From Streptosporangium album (GTDB taxonomy: Bacteria; Actinomycetota; Actinomycetes; Streptosporangiales; Streptosporangiaceae): a stretch of 64,000 bases of DNA. The translations under genes were made by a program, and so were the position numbers. Below, one piece after another: positions 6,518 to 13,844 of this stretch; positions within the stretch are counted from its first letter, which is position 1; each line of letters opens with the position of its first letter. Below the pieces are notes generated by a model that saw only the letters and a list, made by a program, of their open reading frames with translations, was not told the DNA's origin and searched no databases. The stretch lies in contig NZ_JACHJU010000002.1 in assembly GCF_014203795.1 (NCBI RefSeq), positions 496,001-560,000 of the forward strand, read 5' to 3'.

Positions 6518-9029
6518 CGGTCAGTACCTCCACCGTGCCGCGCTCGCCGTCCACCCGGATGCGGTCGCCGTCGCGTAGCCGCATGGTCGCGTTGCCGGTG
6601 CCGACCACGGCCGGGATGCCGAGCTCACGCGCGACGATCGAGGCATGGGAGAGGGGCGCGCCCATGTCGGTGACGACGGCGGCGGCGCGGGGGAACATCG
6701 GGGTCCAGCCGATGTTGGTCAGCGTCGTCACCAGGATCTCCCCGGGGGCGAGCCTGTCGCCGTCCTCGGGACCGGCGATGACGCGGGCGATGCCCTCGAC
6801 GACGCCGGGCGCGCCGGGGAAACCGGCCACCGTTTCGCTCACCGGGGCGCTGCCGCCCCGGGCGTCGAAGATGTCGCCGCGCCGGTCGGGATCGGCGGCC
6901 CAGCGGACCGGGTCGAAACGGCCGACGATCAGCGTGGGATAGGCGGGCAGGGCCGCGTAACGCTCGTGGGTGGCCCGTCGGACCGCCACCTGTGCGAGCG
7001 GGGTGCCGTCGCCGCGCAGGACGGCGAGGATCTCCTGGATCGACAGGAAGAACAGGTCGTCACCGTGCGCGGTGAGTTCCCCGGCCCGCTGGACGAAGGC
7101 GCGCAGCGCCCAGAAGGCCCGGATCACCTCCGAGCGGGTGTCCTCCCGGTCGCGGACGATCGCGTTCCACCGCCGCACCTGCTCGCGTGTCTTCGCCGCC
7201 TTGCCGGGATGACGCCGCTCGAACCGCTCCCAGGCCGCCTCGCCGGCCTTCCGCTGATGGGAGAGCAGCGCGTCCGCCTGGTGCAGGGGGTCGGTCATGG
7301 CCGCGAGCTGCGCGTCGATCCACTCCGGGTCCTCGCCGGGGCGGGGGAGGGAGACCTCGAACTCGTGCGCGCCGCGGTGCCCGTAGGTGCGGGCGAACGT
7401 CTCCCGGTCGATCTCACCCTTCGCGAGCTTCCCCAGGCCGACGATCGGCCCGAGGCTGGCCAGCTCCCCGTCGGCGTTGGCCCCGGTGAGCATGGCCTCG
7501 GCGTCGGTCTCGCCCGCCAGCTTGCGCAACCTGTCACGGGTCATGACCAGGGCGGCGCCGCCCTGCCGTCCGGCGGCCTCCAGCATCTGGCAGGCCTCGA
7601 CGAAGTGCGGCAGCAGCTCCCGCTCCCACAGCGTGGTCAGCTCGTCCGTCGTCGTGGCCGTGGCGGCCCGCTCGCGCAGCGTCGTGCACCGCCGCTGTGC
7701 GGTGGCGAGGAAGCCGGGCATCTTCGCGGCGTTGGCCGCCACCCGCCTGCGCAGGGTGAAGACGAGCGGCAGCACGCTCTTGACGATCTGCCAGCGTGAG
7801 GTGGGCAGCAGCGGCACGTCCAGGCCGGGCGGGAGCTTGCCGAAGACCTGCTCGATCGCGCCGAGCCTGCTCCCCATGCCCATCGCCCTGGCAATCGAGA
7901 ACGCGATGCTCAGGTTCATGTAGAAGCGGCCGCCGATGTTGCCGACCAGGCTGAAGCCGGGCATGGTGGAGGTGGACATGGCCTCACGGATGAAGATCTG
8001 GACGAGCGACCAGGTGCAGGGGGTCATCACGTCGGGGATGGCCTCGCCGAGGTTCGCGCCGGTCCACAGGCAGTCGCCGGTCAGGCTGTCGTTCCACTCC
8101 TCGACCTGCTGTCTGAGCCGGGTGATCGGGCGGGCCTGCACGATGGAGAAGGTCCCGTCGTGGACGGCCCACTCGACGTCCATGGCCGTGCCGTACAGTT
8201 CCTCGATCTCCATGCCGAGCCGCGCGAGCCGTACGGCCTGCGCCCGGTCGAGCACGGGACGGCGGCGCAGTTCCTCGGGCACCGGTTCCTCGTGCGTGCC
8301 GCCGGGCGTGCGGACCGTCATGACGGTCTTGTCGCCCACGTGCTCATCGACGACCTCGCCGCCGGCCTTGCCGATCACGACGGTGTCGGGCGTCACCTGC
8401 CCGCCGACGACGGCCTCGCCGAGGCCCCAGGAGGCGTTGATCACGACGCGGTCGCGCGCGCCGGTGACCGGGTCCGCGGTGAACAGGACGCCCGCCGCAT
8501 CGGCGGGCACCAGCTCCTGGACGACCACCGCCAGCGCCACCTCGTCGTGCGGCACGCCGTTCCCGGTCCGGTAGGCGATGGCGCGCGCGGTCCAGAGCGA
8601 GGCCCAGCAGCGCCTGACCGCGTCCAGCAGGGCGTCGCCGCGGATGTTGAGATAGGTGTCCTGCTGCCCGGCGAACGACATGTCGGGAAGGTCCTCGGCG
8701 GTGGCGGACGACCGCACGGCGACCGGCACGTCGTCGCCGAGCCTGGCGTAGGCGGCGAGGATCTCCTCGGCGGTCTCCTGTGGCATCTCGCGCCCGGCGA
8801 ACAGCGCCGCGATCCGCTGGGCGGCCTGCTCGGGGAGCGTGTCCGACACGGCCCGCATGATCTCGTCGTGCAGCCCGCCCGCGTGGACGAAGTCCCGGTA
8901 GGCGCCGGTGGTGACGTGGAAGCCGCCGGGGACCGGCAGGCCCGCGCGCGCCAGCCGGGCCAGCGAGGCGCCCTTTCCGCCTGCCAGGGCGAGATCGGCT
9001 GCCTCATCGGGGAGGGGGAGGACGTTCAC
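6513..9029 (-). CDS. ATP-grasp / phosphohistidine-domain dikinase, rifampicin phosphotransferase-like
   Basis: 838 residues from a GTG start at 9029 that overlaps the TetR stop (GTGA) and is preceded by GAGGAG. Residues 1-300 form the PEP-synthase-type ATP-grasp domain (GGKGASLARL; VRSSATAEDLPDMSFAGQQ; LFTADPVTG; DVEWAVHDG ... IVQARPITRL). Residues about 310-750 form a large substrate domain with YGHRGAHEFEVSLPR. The last 80 residues are the swivelling domain with catalytic His about 795 in TDMGAPLSHASIVARELG. There is no TIM-barrel PEP/pyruvate domain. The order ATP, substrate, His is that of rifampicin phosphotransferase rather than PEP synthase. Such enzymes move the beta-phosphate of ATP onto a substrate, giving AMP and Pi. 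The substrate is unknown; coupling to a TetR suggests inducible handling of a small molecule. Confidence 0.85.
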   Translation of the reverse strand: MNVLPLPDEAADLALAGGKGASLARLARAGLPVPGGFHVTTGAYRDFVHAGGLHDEIMRAVSDTLPEQAAQRIAALFAGREMPQETAEEILAAYARLGDDVPVAVRSSATAEDLPDMSFAGQQDTYLNIRGDALLDAVRRCWASLWTARAIAYRTGNGVPHDEVALAVVVQELVPADAAGVLFTADPVTGARDRVVINASWGLGEAVVGGQVTPDTVVIGKAGGEVVDEHVGDKTVMTVRTPGGTHEEPVPEELRRRPVLDRAQAVRLARLGMEIEELYGTAMDVEWAVHDGTFSIVQARPITRLRQQVEEWNDSLTGDCLWTGANLGEAIPDVMTPCTWSLVQIFIREAMSTSTMPGFSLVGNIGGRFYMNLSIAFSIARAMGMGSRLGAIEQVFGKLPPGLDVPLLPTSRWQIVKSVLPLVFTLRRRVAANAAKMPGFLATAQRRCTTLRERAATATTTDELTTLWERELLPHFVEACQMLEAAGRQGGAALVMTRDRLRKLAGETDAEAMLTGANADGELASLGPIVGLGKLAKGEIDRETFARTYGHRGAHEFEVSLPRPGEDPEWIDAQLAAMTDPLHQADALLSHQRKAGEAAWERFERRHPGKAAKTREQVRRWNAIVRDREDTRSEVIRAFWALRAFVQRAGELTAHGDDLFFLSIQEILAVLRGDGTPLAQVAVRRATHERYAALPAYPTLIVGRFDPVRWAADPDRRGDIFDARGGSAPVSETVAGFPGAPGVVEGIARVIAGPEDGDRLAPGEILVTTLTNIGWTPMFPRAAAVVTDMGAPLSHASIVARELGIPAVVGTGNATMRLRDGDRIRVDGERGTVEVLTD

Positions 9030-9775
9030 CGTGCATTCTCCTCAGAGCCGAGGGAGGCGCGCAGTTTTCGCTGCGCGGTCTCCACGGCGAAGTCAACGAA
9101 GTCCAGGGTCGCCCGCGCGATCGCGCGGGTGCTCTCCGCCGTCATCGGGCCGTCGGCCTCCATCGTGCGGCTTCCGGCGTCGGCGAGCAGCTCCGCCAGC
9201 CGCTCGTTGGACATGCGGTACTTCTCGGGCATCATCTGCGGCACGAGGAGGAATCCGTACAGGATGGAGACCAGCGCGGTCACATGCTCGGCGGGCGAGA
9301 GGTCGGTCCGCAGGGCGCCGTGTTCCAGCAGCGCGCCAAGGTAGGTCTCGAAGCCGGAACGCAGGCCGGCGCTGATCTCGCCGTCCCGTTTCATCCGCGT
9401 GAGCTTGCCCAGCACCTCCGAGTCGCCGAGCAGGACCGCCCTCATCAGGGGCCTGTTCATGACCTCGGAGGCCAGCAGCCTGAGCAGGTCGCGCAGCGTG
9501 CCGGGGCTGTCCTCGACGCGCCGCCGCACCTCGTTGAGCATCGCGACCCGCTCCCGGCGCAGCAGCGCGGCGAACAGCTCCTCGCGTGTCCTCCAGTGCA
9601 GGTAGATCGTGCCCTTGGCGACCCCGGCCCGCCGGGCGATGTCCTCGATGGTGGTCTTGTCGTAACCCCAGCGCAGGACCAGGTCCGTCGCGGCGTCCAG
9701 GATGCGGTGCGCCCGTTCCAGGTGGTGTGAGGCGTCCTTGGGTGGCCGCCCCACCCTTCTGGCCTGTGGCTTCAT
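9026..9775 (-). CDS. TetR-family transcriptional regulator
   Basis: 249 residues. The N-terminal HTH at about residues 40-72 is textbook TetR (TTIEDIARRAGVAKGTIYLHW, with RTREELFAALL following). The all-helical ligand domain after it is variable. The stop codon overlaps the start of the phosphotransferase-like gene (GTGA), so the two are co-translated and the regulator probably controls its own operon. Two interleaved inverted repeats lie just upstream (9804-9830) over a GATAAT -10-like element, which suits autorepression relieved by a ligand. The ligand is unknown, but it may be the substrate or inducer of the neighbouring enzyme. Confidence 0.93.
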   Translation of the reverse strand: MKPQARRVGRPPKDASHHLERAHRILDAATDLVLRWGYDKTTIEDIARRAGVAKGTIYLHWRTREELFAALLRRERVAMLNEVRRRVEDSPGTLRDLLRLLASEVMNRPLMRAVLLGDSEVLGKLTRMKRDGEISAGLRSGFETYLGALLEHGALRTDLSPAEHVTALVSILYGFLLVPQMMPEKYRMSNERLAELLADAGSRTMEADGPMTAESTRAIARATLDFVDFAVETAQRKLRASLGSEENAR

Positions 9776-9803
9776 CGTCCGTGCTCAATCATCCGCAGAA
9801 GTT

Positions 9804-9830
9804 TGACCAAATGACATTATCTGGTCATTT
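9804..9830. promoter_or_regulatory. Candidate TetR operator
   Basis: Two interleaved palindromes share this stretch: TGACCA (9804-9809) with TGGTCA (9822-9827), and AAATGAC (9809-9815) with GTCATTT (9824-9830). On the minus strand the centre contains GATAAT, which could be the -10 box of the tetR operon, so a bound dimer would block transcription. It starts 28 bp upstream of the tetR start. Confidence 0.6.
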
Positions 9831-9882
9831 AATTGATAGCACACTGTGGACGGGGACACCAGAGAGAGGGGCGGCGAAGGGC

Positions 9883-10875
9883 TCAGCGCAGGATGAGCAC
9901 GCTCCCGGCACGGGGGATGAGCTCGCCGATCACCGGGGCGCCCGGGATCTCCCCGGCGAGGAGCAGCCCGCCGGAGGTCTGCGCGTCGGCGAGCAGCAGG
10001 CGGGTCTCCTCGTCGGACTGCCCGAAGTCGGTGTGCGGCGCGACCCAGTCCAGGTTCCGGCGCGACCCACCGGGGACGTAGCCGTCCCGCACGGCCTCGC
10101 GCGCCCCCGCGAGGTACGGCACGGCCGCCGCGTCGACGACCGCCGTCACCCCGGAGGCCCGCGCCAGCTTGTAGAGGTGGCCGAGCAGTCCGAAGCCGGT
10201 CACGTCGGTGGCGCACGCGATGCCCGCCTCGACGGCGGCCTGGCCCGCGGCGGCGTTCAGCCGGGTCATCGTCTCGACCGCCTCGGGGAAGACCTCCCCG
10301 GTCGCCTTGTGCCGGTTGTTGAGCACGCCGAGACCGAGGGGCTTGGACAGGCTGAGCGGCAGGCCGGGACGGCCGGCGTCGTTGCGGAGCAGCCGGGCGG
10401 GATCGGCGACACCGGTCACCGCCATGCCGTACTTGGGCTCGGGATCGGTGATGCTGTGTCCCCCGGCGAGATGGCAGCCGGCCTCGGCGGCGACGGCCGC
10501 GCCGCCGCGGAGCACCTCGCGGGCGAGGTCGTAGGGGAGGGTGCCGGTGGGCCAGCAGAGCAGGTTGAGCGCGACCAGCGGCCGTCCGCCCATCGCGTAG
10601 ACGTCGGAGAGCGCGTTGGCGGCGGCGATCCTGCCCCAGTCGAAGGGGTCGTCGACGACGGGGGTGAAGAAGTCGACGGTGCTCACGATGGCCACACCGT
10701 CCCGGAGACGGACCACTGCGGCGTCGTCCCCGGTCTCCAGGCCGACGAGCAGCTCGCCGGGTGCGTCGCGGGGTGGGGCGACGCCGAGCCCGGCGAGCGT
10801 CTGCTCCAGCTCACCCGGTGGGATCTTGCACGCGCATCCGCCGCCCTGGGCGTACTGCGTCAGTCGTCGGTCCAT
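9883..10875 (-). CDS. selD: Selenide, water dikinase (selenophosphate synthetase)
   Basis: 330 residues, close to the usual 340-350. The N-terminus LTQYAQGGGCACKIPPGEL carries the catalytic pair: Cys14 and Lys17 align with Cys17 and Lys20 of E. coli SelD, so this is the cysteine form and no in-frame UGA is involved. Metal/ATP-binding motifs follow: VGLETGDDAAV, STVDFFTPVVDDP, RIAAANALSDVYAMGG and LAGGHSITDPEPKYG. The enzyme makes selenophosphate from selenide and ATP for selenocysteine tRNA or 2-selenouridine tRNA. ATG 10875 follows GAGGAG. No selA, selB, selU or selenocysteine tRNA is in the window, so the selenium use must be encoded elsewhere. Confidence 0.95.
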   Translation of the reverse strand: MDRRLTQYAQGGGCACKIPPGELEQTLAGLGVAPPRDAPGELLVGLETGDDAAVVRLRDGVAIVSTVDFFTPVVDDPFDWGRIAAANALSDVYAMGGRPLVALNLLCWPTGTLPYDLAREVLRGGAAVAAEAGCHLAGGHSITDPEPKYGMAVTGVADPARLLRNDAGRPGLPLSLSKPLGLGVLNNRHKATGEVFPEAVETMTRLNAAAGQAAVEAGIACATDVTGFGLLGHLYKLARASGVTAVVDAAAVPYLAGAREAVRDGYVPGGSRRNLDWVAPHTDFGQSDEETRLLLADAQTSGGLLLAGEIPGAPVIGELIPRAGSVLILR

Positions 10876-10968
10876 CGGTTCTCCTCGGAAAGGTCATGAG
10901 GGGTGTGCGACCGCGACGTCGCCGACCCGGCCGTCGTCCCGATCTTTCCCGACCCGCCCGTACGGCGT

Positions 10969-10986
10969 CACCCCGAATGCGGGGTG
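10969..10986. promoter_or_regulatory. Short hairpin in the selD / permease divergent gap
   Basis: A perfect inverted repeat CACCCCG-AATG-CGGGGTG lies in the 226-bp gap between selD (minus) and the APC permease (plus). It is 93 bp upstream of selD and 115 bp upstream of the permease start, so it would be in the 5' leader of one of them or be a DNA site. I see no known riboswitch core around it. No other element is recognisable in this gap. Confidence 0.3.
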
Positions 10987-11101
10987 TCCGCCCGGCCCGT
11001 TCGCCTGCCGCCGCGGCGCGAGGCCGTCCGCGCCGTGATCCGGAAGTGTGAAATCTCCGGATCGCCGTGTCGGAAGCCCTGGCAGGGGAATCGGATCATG
11101 C

Positions 11102-12454
11102 ATGGCATCTCCCACTCCTCATGCCGGACAGGTATCCCTCAAAAGGGCCATCGGCCCCAAGCTCCTCATCCTCTTCATCGTCGGCGACATCCTCGGCACC
11201 GGCGTCTACGCCCTCACCGGCAAGGTGGCCGGCAAGGTCGGCGGGGCCCTGTGGGCGCCGTTCCTGATCGGGTTCGTCATCGCCCTGCTGACGGCGATGT
11301 CCTATGTCGAGCTCGTGACGAAGTATCCGCGGGCGGCCGGCGCCGCCCTCTACACCCAGCGTGCCTTCCGGACGCCGTTCCTGACGTTCATGGTGGCGTT
11401 CGCGGTCATGTGCTCCGGGCTCACCTCGGCGAGCGCGGCGGCGCGCGCCATCGGGGGCGACTACCTGAAGGAGTTCCTCACGGTGCCCGCCGTCATCGTC
11501 GGGATCGTCTTCATCGTGGCGGTCGCGCTGCTGAACCACCGCGGCGTCTCGGAGTCGGTGAAGACCAACATCGTGTTCACGGTCATCGAGCTGACCGGGC
11601 TCGTGGTCATCATCGCCATCGGCGTGTACGCGATCGTCACCGGTGCCGGAGAGCCGTCCAGGCTGACCGAGTTCCGCACCGACCAGGATGGCGGCCTGTT
11701 CCTCGCGCTGCTCGGCAGCACGGCTCTGGCCTTCTTCGCGTTCGTCGGGTTCGAGGACTCGGTGAACATGGCCGAGGAGACCCAGGACCCCTCGCGCAAC
11801 TTCCCCCGGGCGATCTTCCTCGGAGTGGCGATCACCAGCGTGATCTACATCCTCGTCGCCATCACCTCCTCACTCCTGGTCGACTACCGGGTCCTGGAGA
11901 AGTCGTCGGGGCCGCTGCTGGAGGTGGTCAAGGCCGGTGGGATCAGCTTCCCGCCCAAGCTCTTCGCGCTGATCGCCATGTTCGCGGTGGCCAACTCCGC
12001 GCTGATCAACATGATGATGGCCTCCCGGCTGGTGTACGGCCTGGCCGGCGAAGGGGTCGTGCCGCGCGCGCTGGGCTGGGTCGATCCGCGCCGCCGCACA
12101 CCGGTGATCGGCATCGTCTTCACCACGGCGCTCGCCATCGCCCTGATCTCGACGGGAGAGATCGCCGGCCTCGGCGACACCACCGCCTTCCTGCTGCTGT
12201 GCGTCTTCGCGGTCGTGAACGTGGCCGTCCTCGTGCTCCGCGGGGACACCGTGGAACACGCGCACTACCAGGTGCCGACGGCCCTGCCCGTGCTCGGCGC
12301 CGTCCTGGCCGTCGTGCTGGCCAGCCCCCTGACGGGCCGCCCCGCCGAGGTCTACATCCGGGCGGGTGTCCTGATGGGTATCGGCCTCCTCCTGTGGGTG
12401 GTCAACTGGCTGGTGACCCGGGGCCGCCAGGGCACCCCCGCCGCCGAGGGGTAG
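11102..12454 (+). CDS. APC-family amino acid permease
   Basis: 450 residues from ATG 11102 (GTG 11048 would add 18 residues). The N-terminus is LKRAIGPKLLILFIVGDILG, with GTGVYALTGKVAG: TM1 with the unwound GDxxGTG segment that binds substrate in the APC superfamily. About 12 hydrophobic segments follow. FFAFVGFEDSVNMAEETQDPSRNFPRAI is the signature TM6/loop of this family. It should import amino acids or polyamines with a cation; the exact substrate is not predictable. It is divergent from selD. The downstream gap holds no clear terminator. Confidence 0.9.
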   Translation: MASPTPHAGQVSLKRAIGPKLLILFIVGDILGTGVYALTGKVAGKVGGALWAPFLIGFVIALLTAMSYVELVTKYPRAAGAALYTQRAFRTPFLTFMVAFAVMCSGLTSASAAARAIGGDYLKEFLTVPAVIVGIVFIVAVALLNHRGVSESVKTNIVFTVIELTGLVVIIAIGVYAIVTGAGEPSRLTEFRTDQDGGLFLALLGSTALAFFAFVGFEDSVNMAEETQDPSRNFPRAIFLGVAITSVIYILVAITSSLLVDYRVLEKSSGPLLEVVKAGGISFPPKLFALIAMFAVANSALINMMMASRLVYGLAGEGVVPRALGWVDPRRRTPVIGIVFTTALAIALISTGEIAGLGDTTAFLLLCVFAVVNVAVLVLRGDTVEHAHYQVPTALPVLGAVLAVVLASPLTGRPAEVYIRAGVLMGIGLLLWVVNWLVTRGRQGTPAAEG

Positions 12455-12940
12455 CGGCCCACGGGTCAGGCGGTGCTTCGGACGCGGGCGTCGGGTGTGA
12501 ACTCGACGTACTCGACGACCACCCCTCCCGCGTGCCGGAGAGGGCGGGGCACCTCGGGGCGACGGCGGAGTCCCGGACTCCTGAGCGGGCGGAGCGGTCC
12601 GGGCGCCGGGCGCTCCGCGCACCATGTCTGTCCTCGTAGAGGGCCGTGCGATCCGGCCGACCGGCGTGGGCTCCGGCGTTGAGTCGCCTGGCCGGCGCCC
12701 TTTTTGGGGCAGCCAATGTCATCTATTGGCCATTTAATGCGTGTCATCGGCTACATACAGGACATTTCACTAACAACTGGAAATTCTGTCTGGCATTCGA
12801 GGGCTCGGCAATCGCCGGCCGCGGGGCAGGCCACACGGTCCGCGGGCGCCGGAGCCGGCGGCCGGCCGGCCGGTGACCGATTCTCGCCTCCAGGGCGGTC
12901 CACAGAAAGGGCGAGCCGTACAGCTTCCGGAAGGGCGTAC
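12455..12940. other. 486-bp gap upstream of glpF
   Basis: The left two-thirds are GC-rich and contain no gene I can support. A minus-strand frame ends GGVVVEYVEFTPDARVRSTA near 12466 and has the look of a real protein C-terminus, but its upstream part is shadow-like, so at best it is a remnant. From about 12700 the base composition turns AT-rich, marking the glpF promoter region, with a GCCAAT...ATTGGC palindrome and two TGTCATC direct repeats (12717 and 12742). Confidence 0.4.
12712..12730. promoter_or_regulatory. Candidate operator for glpF
   Basis: A perfect inverted repeat, GCCAAT-gtcatct-ATTGGC, sits at the start of the AT-rich stretch about 210 bp before glpF. Glycerol operons of actinomycetes are controlled by an IclR-type repressor (GylR), which binds palindromes of this size; no such gene is in the window, so the assignment is inference. 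Confidence 0.35.
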
Positions 12941-13783
12941 ATGGCGAACCCCAGAAAACTTCCTGAAATCGTCGGTGAACTGGCCGCCGAGTTCGCGGGG
13001 ACCATGATCCTGATCCTGTTCGGGGTAGGGGTCGTCGCCCAGGTGGTCGCCGGCGGCATCGGCGACCACGACAGCATCGCGTGGGCGTGGGGACTGGGCG
13101 TCACCCTGGGCGTCTACACCGCCGGCCGGCTCAGCGGGGCGCATCTCAACCCGGCGGTCACGGTCGCCCTCGCGGCCTTCAAGGGCTTCTCCTGGCACAA
13201 GGTGCTGCCCTACTCCCTGGCCCAGATCGCCGGCGCGTTCGTGGCGGCCCTGATCGTGCGGTGGAACTACTCCGAGGTCCTCGCCAAAGTCGACCCCGGG
13301 TTCACGGTCAAGACCCAGGGCGTCTTCTCCACCCTGCCGGGCAACGGAGAACTGCCGGTCGGCACCTGGGGCGGGTTCCGCGACCAGATCATCGGCACCG
13401 CGATCCTGCTCTTCCTCATCCTCGCCGTCACCGACCTGGGCAACTCCCCGCCCGGGGTCAACCTCGCGCCCTTCGTCGTCGGCCTGATCGTGGTGGCGAT
13501 CGGCATGGCCTGGGGCACCGACGCCGGCTACGCCATCAACCCGGCGCGTGACTTCGGGCCCCGGCTCGCGTCGTTCCTCACCGGCTACGCGACGGCCTGG
13601 CGAGATCAGTACGGCCAGCTCTATTTCTGGGTGCCCATCGTGGCGCCACTGATCGGCGGCGTGCTGGGCGCCGCCCTGTACGAGCTGCTCATCGGCCGGT
13701 TCCTGCCGGGCGCCGAGGAGACCGAACGCGGCCGTTTCCCCAGCGAGCCCGAGCCCGGCCTTCTCCCCAGCGGGCCCGACTGA
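12941..13783 (+). CDS. glpF: Glycerol uptake facilitator (aquaglyceroporin)
   Basis: 280 residues from ATG 12941, after GGAAGGG. The MIP-family hourglass is complete. The first NPA box is SGAHLNPAVTVA (Asn70) and the second is GYAINPARDFGPRL (Asn200). The Asp straight after the second NPAR is the diagnostic residue of glycerol facilitators as opposed to water channels. Six membrane segments flank the two half-helices. It lets glycerol and small polyols cross the cytoplasmic membrane by diffusion. It is followed 61 bp later by glpD on the same strand, which supports a glycerol role. The usual glpK between them is missing. Confidence 0.93.
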   Translation: MANPRKLPEIVGELAAEFAGTMILILFGVGVVAQVVAGGIGDHDSIAWAWGLGVTLGVYTAGRLSGAHLNPAVTVALAAFKGFSWHKVLPYSLAQIAGAFVAALIVRWNYSEVLAKVDPGFTVKTQGVFSTLPGNGELPVGTWGGFRDQIIGTAILLFLILAVTDLGNSPPGVNLAPFVVGLIVVAIGMAWGTDAGYAINPARDFGPRLASFLTGYATAWRDQYGQLYFWVPIVAPLIGGVLGAALYELLIGRFLPGAEETERGRFPSEPEPGLLPSGPD

Positions 13784-13844
13784 ACCGCCGGGCCCCGCCT
13801 TCACAGGAAGACCGCGCTCGCCCTGAACGAGAGGAACTCCTACC

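Noticed and set aside
10876-11101. Possible selenocysteine tRNA or SECIS-like element beside selD
   Set aside because: I found no roughly 90-nt cloverleaf with a long variable arm, no GGTTCGA-type T-loop and no CCA-like end. Only a simple 7-bp hairpin is present.
12466-12747. Minus-strand 93-codon frame ending GGVVVEYVEFTPDARVRSTA
   Set aside because: Only the last 20 residues look protein-like; the rest is Arg/Pro-rich shadow and the start lies in the glpF promoter. At most it is a remnant I cannot name.
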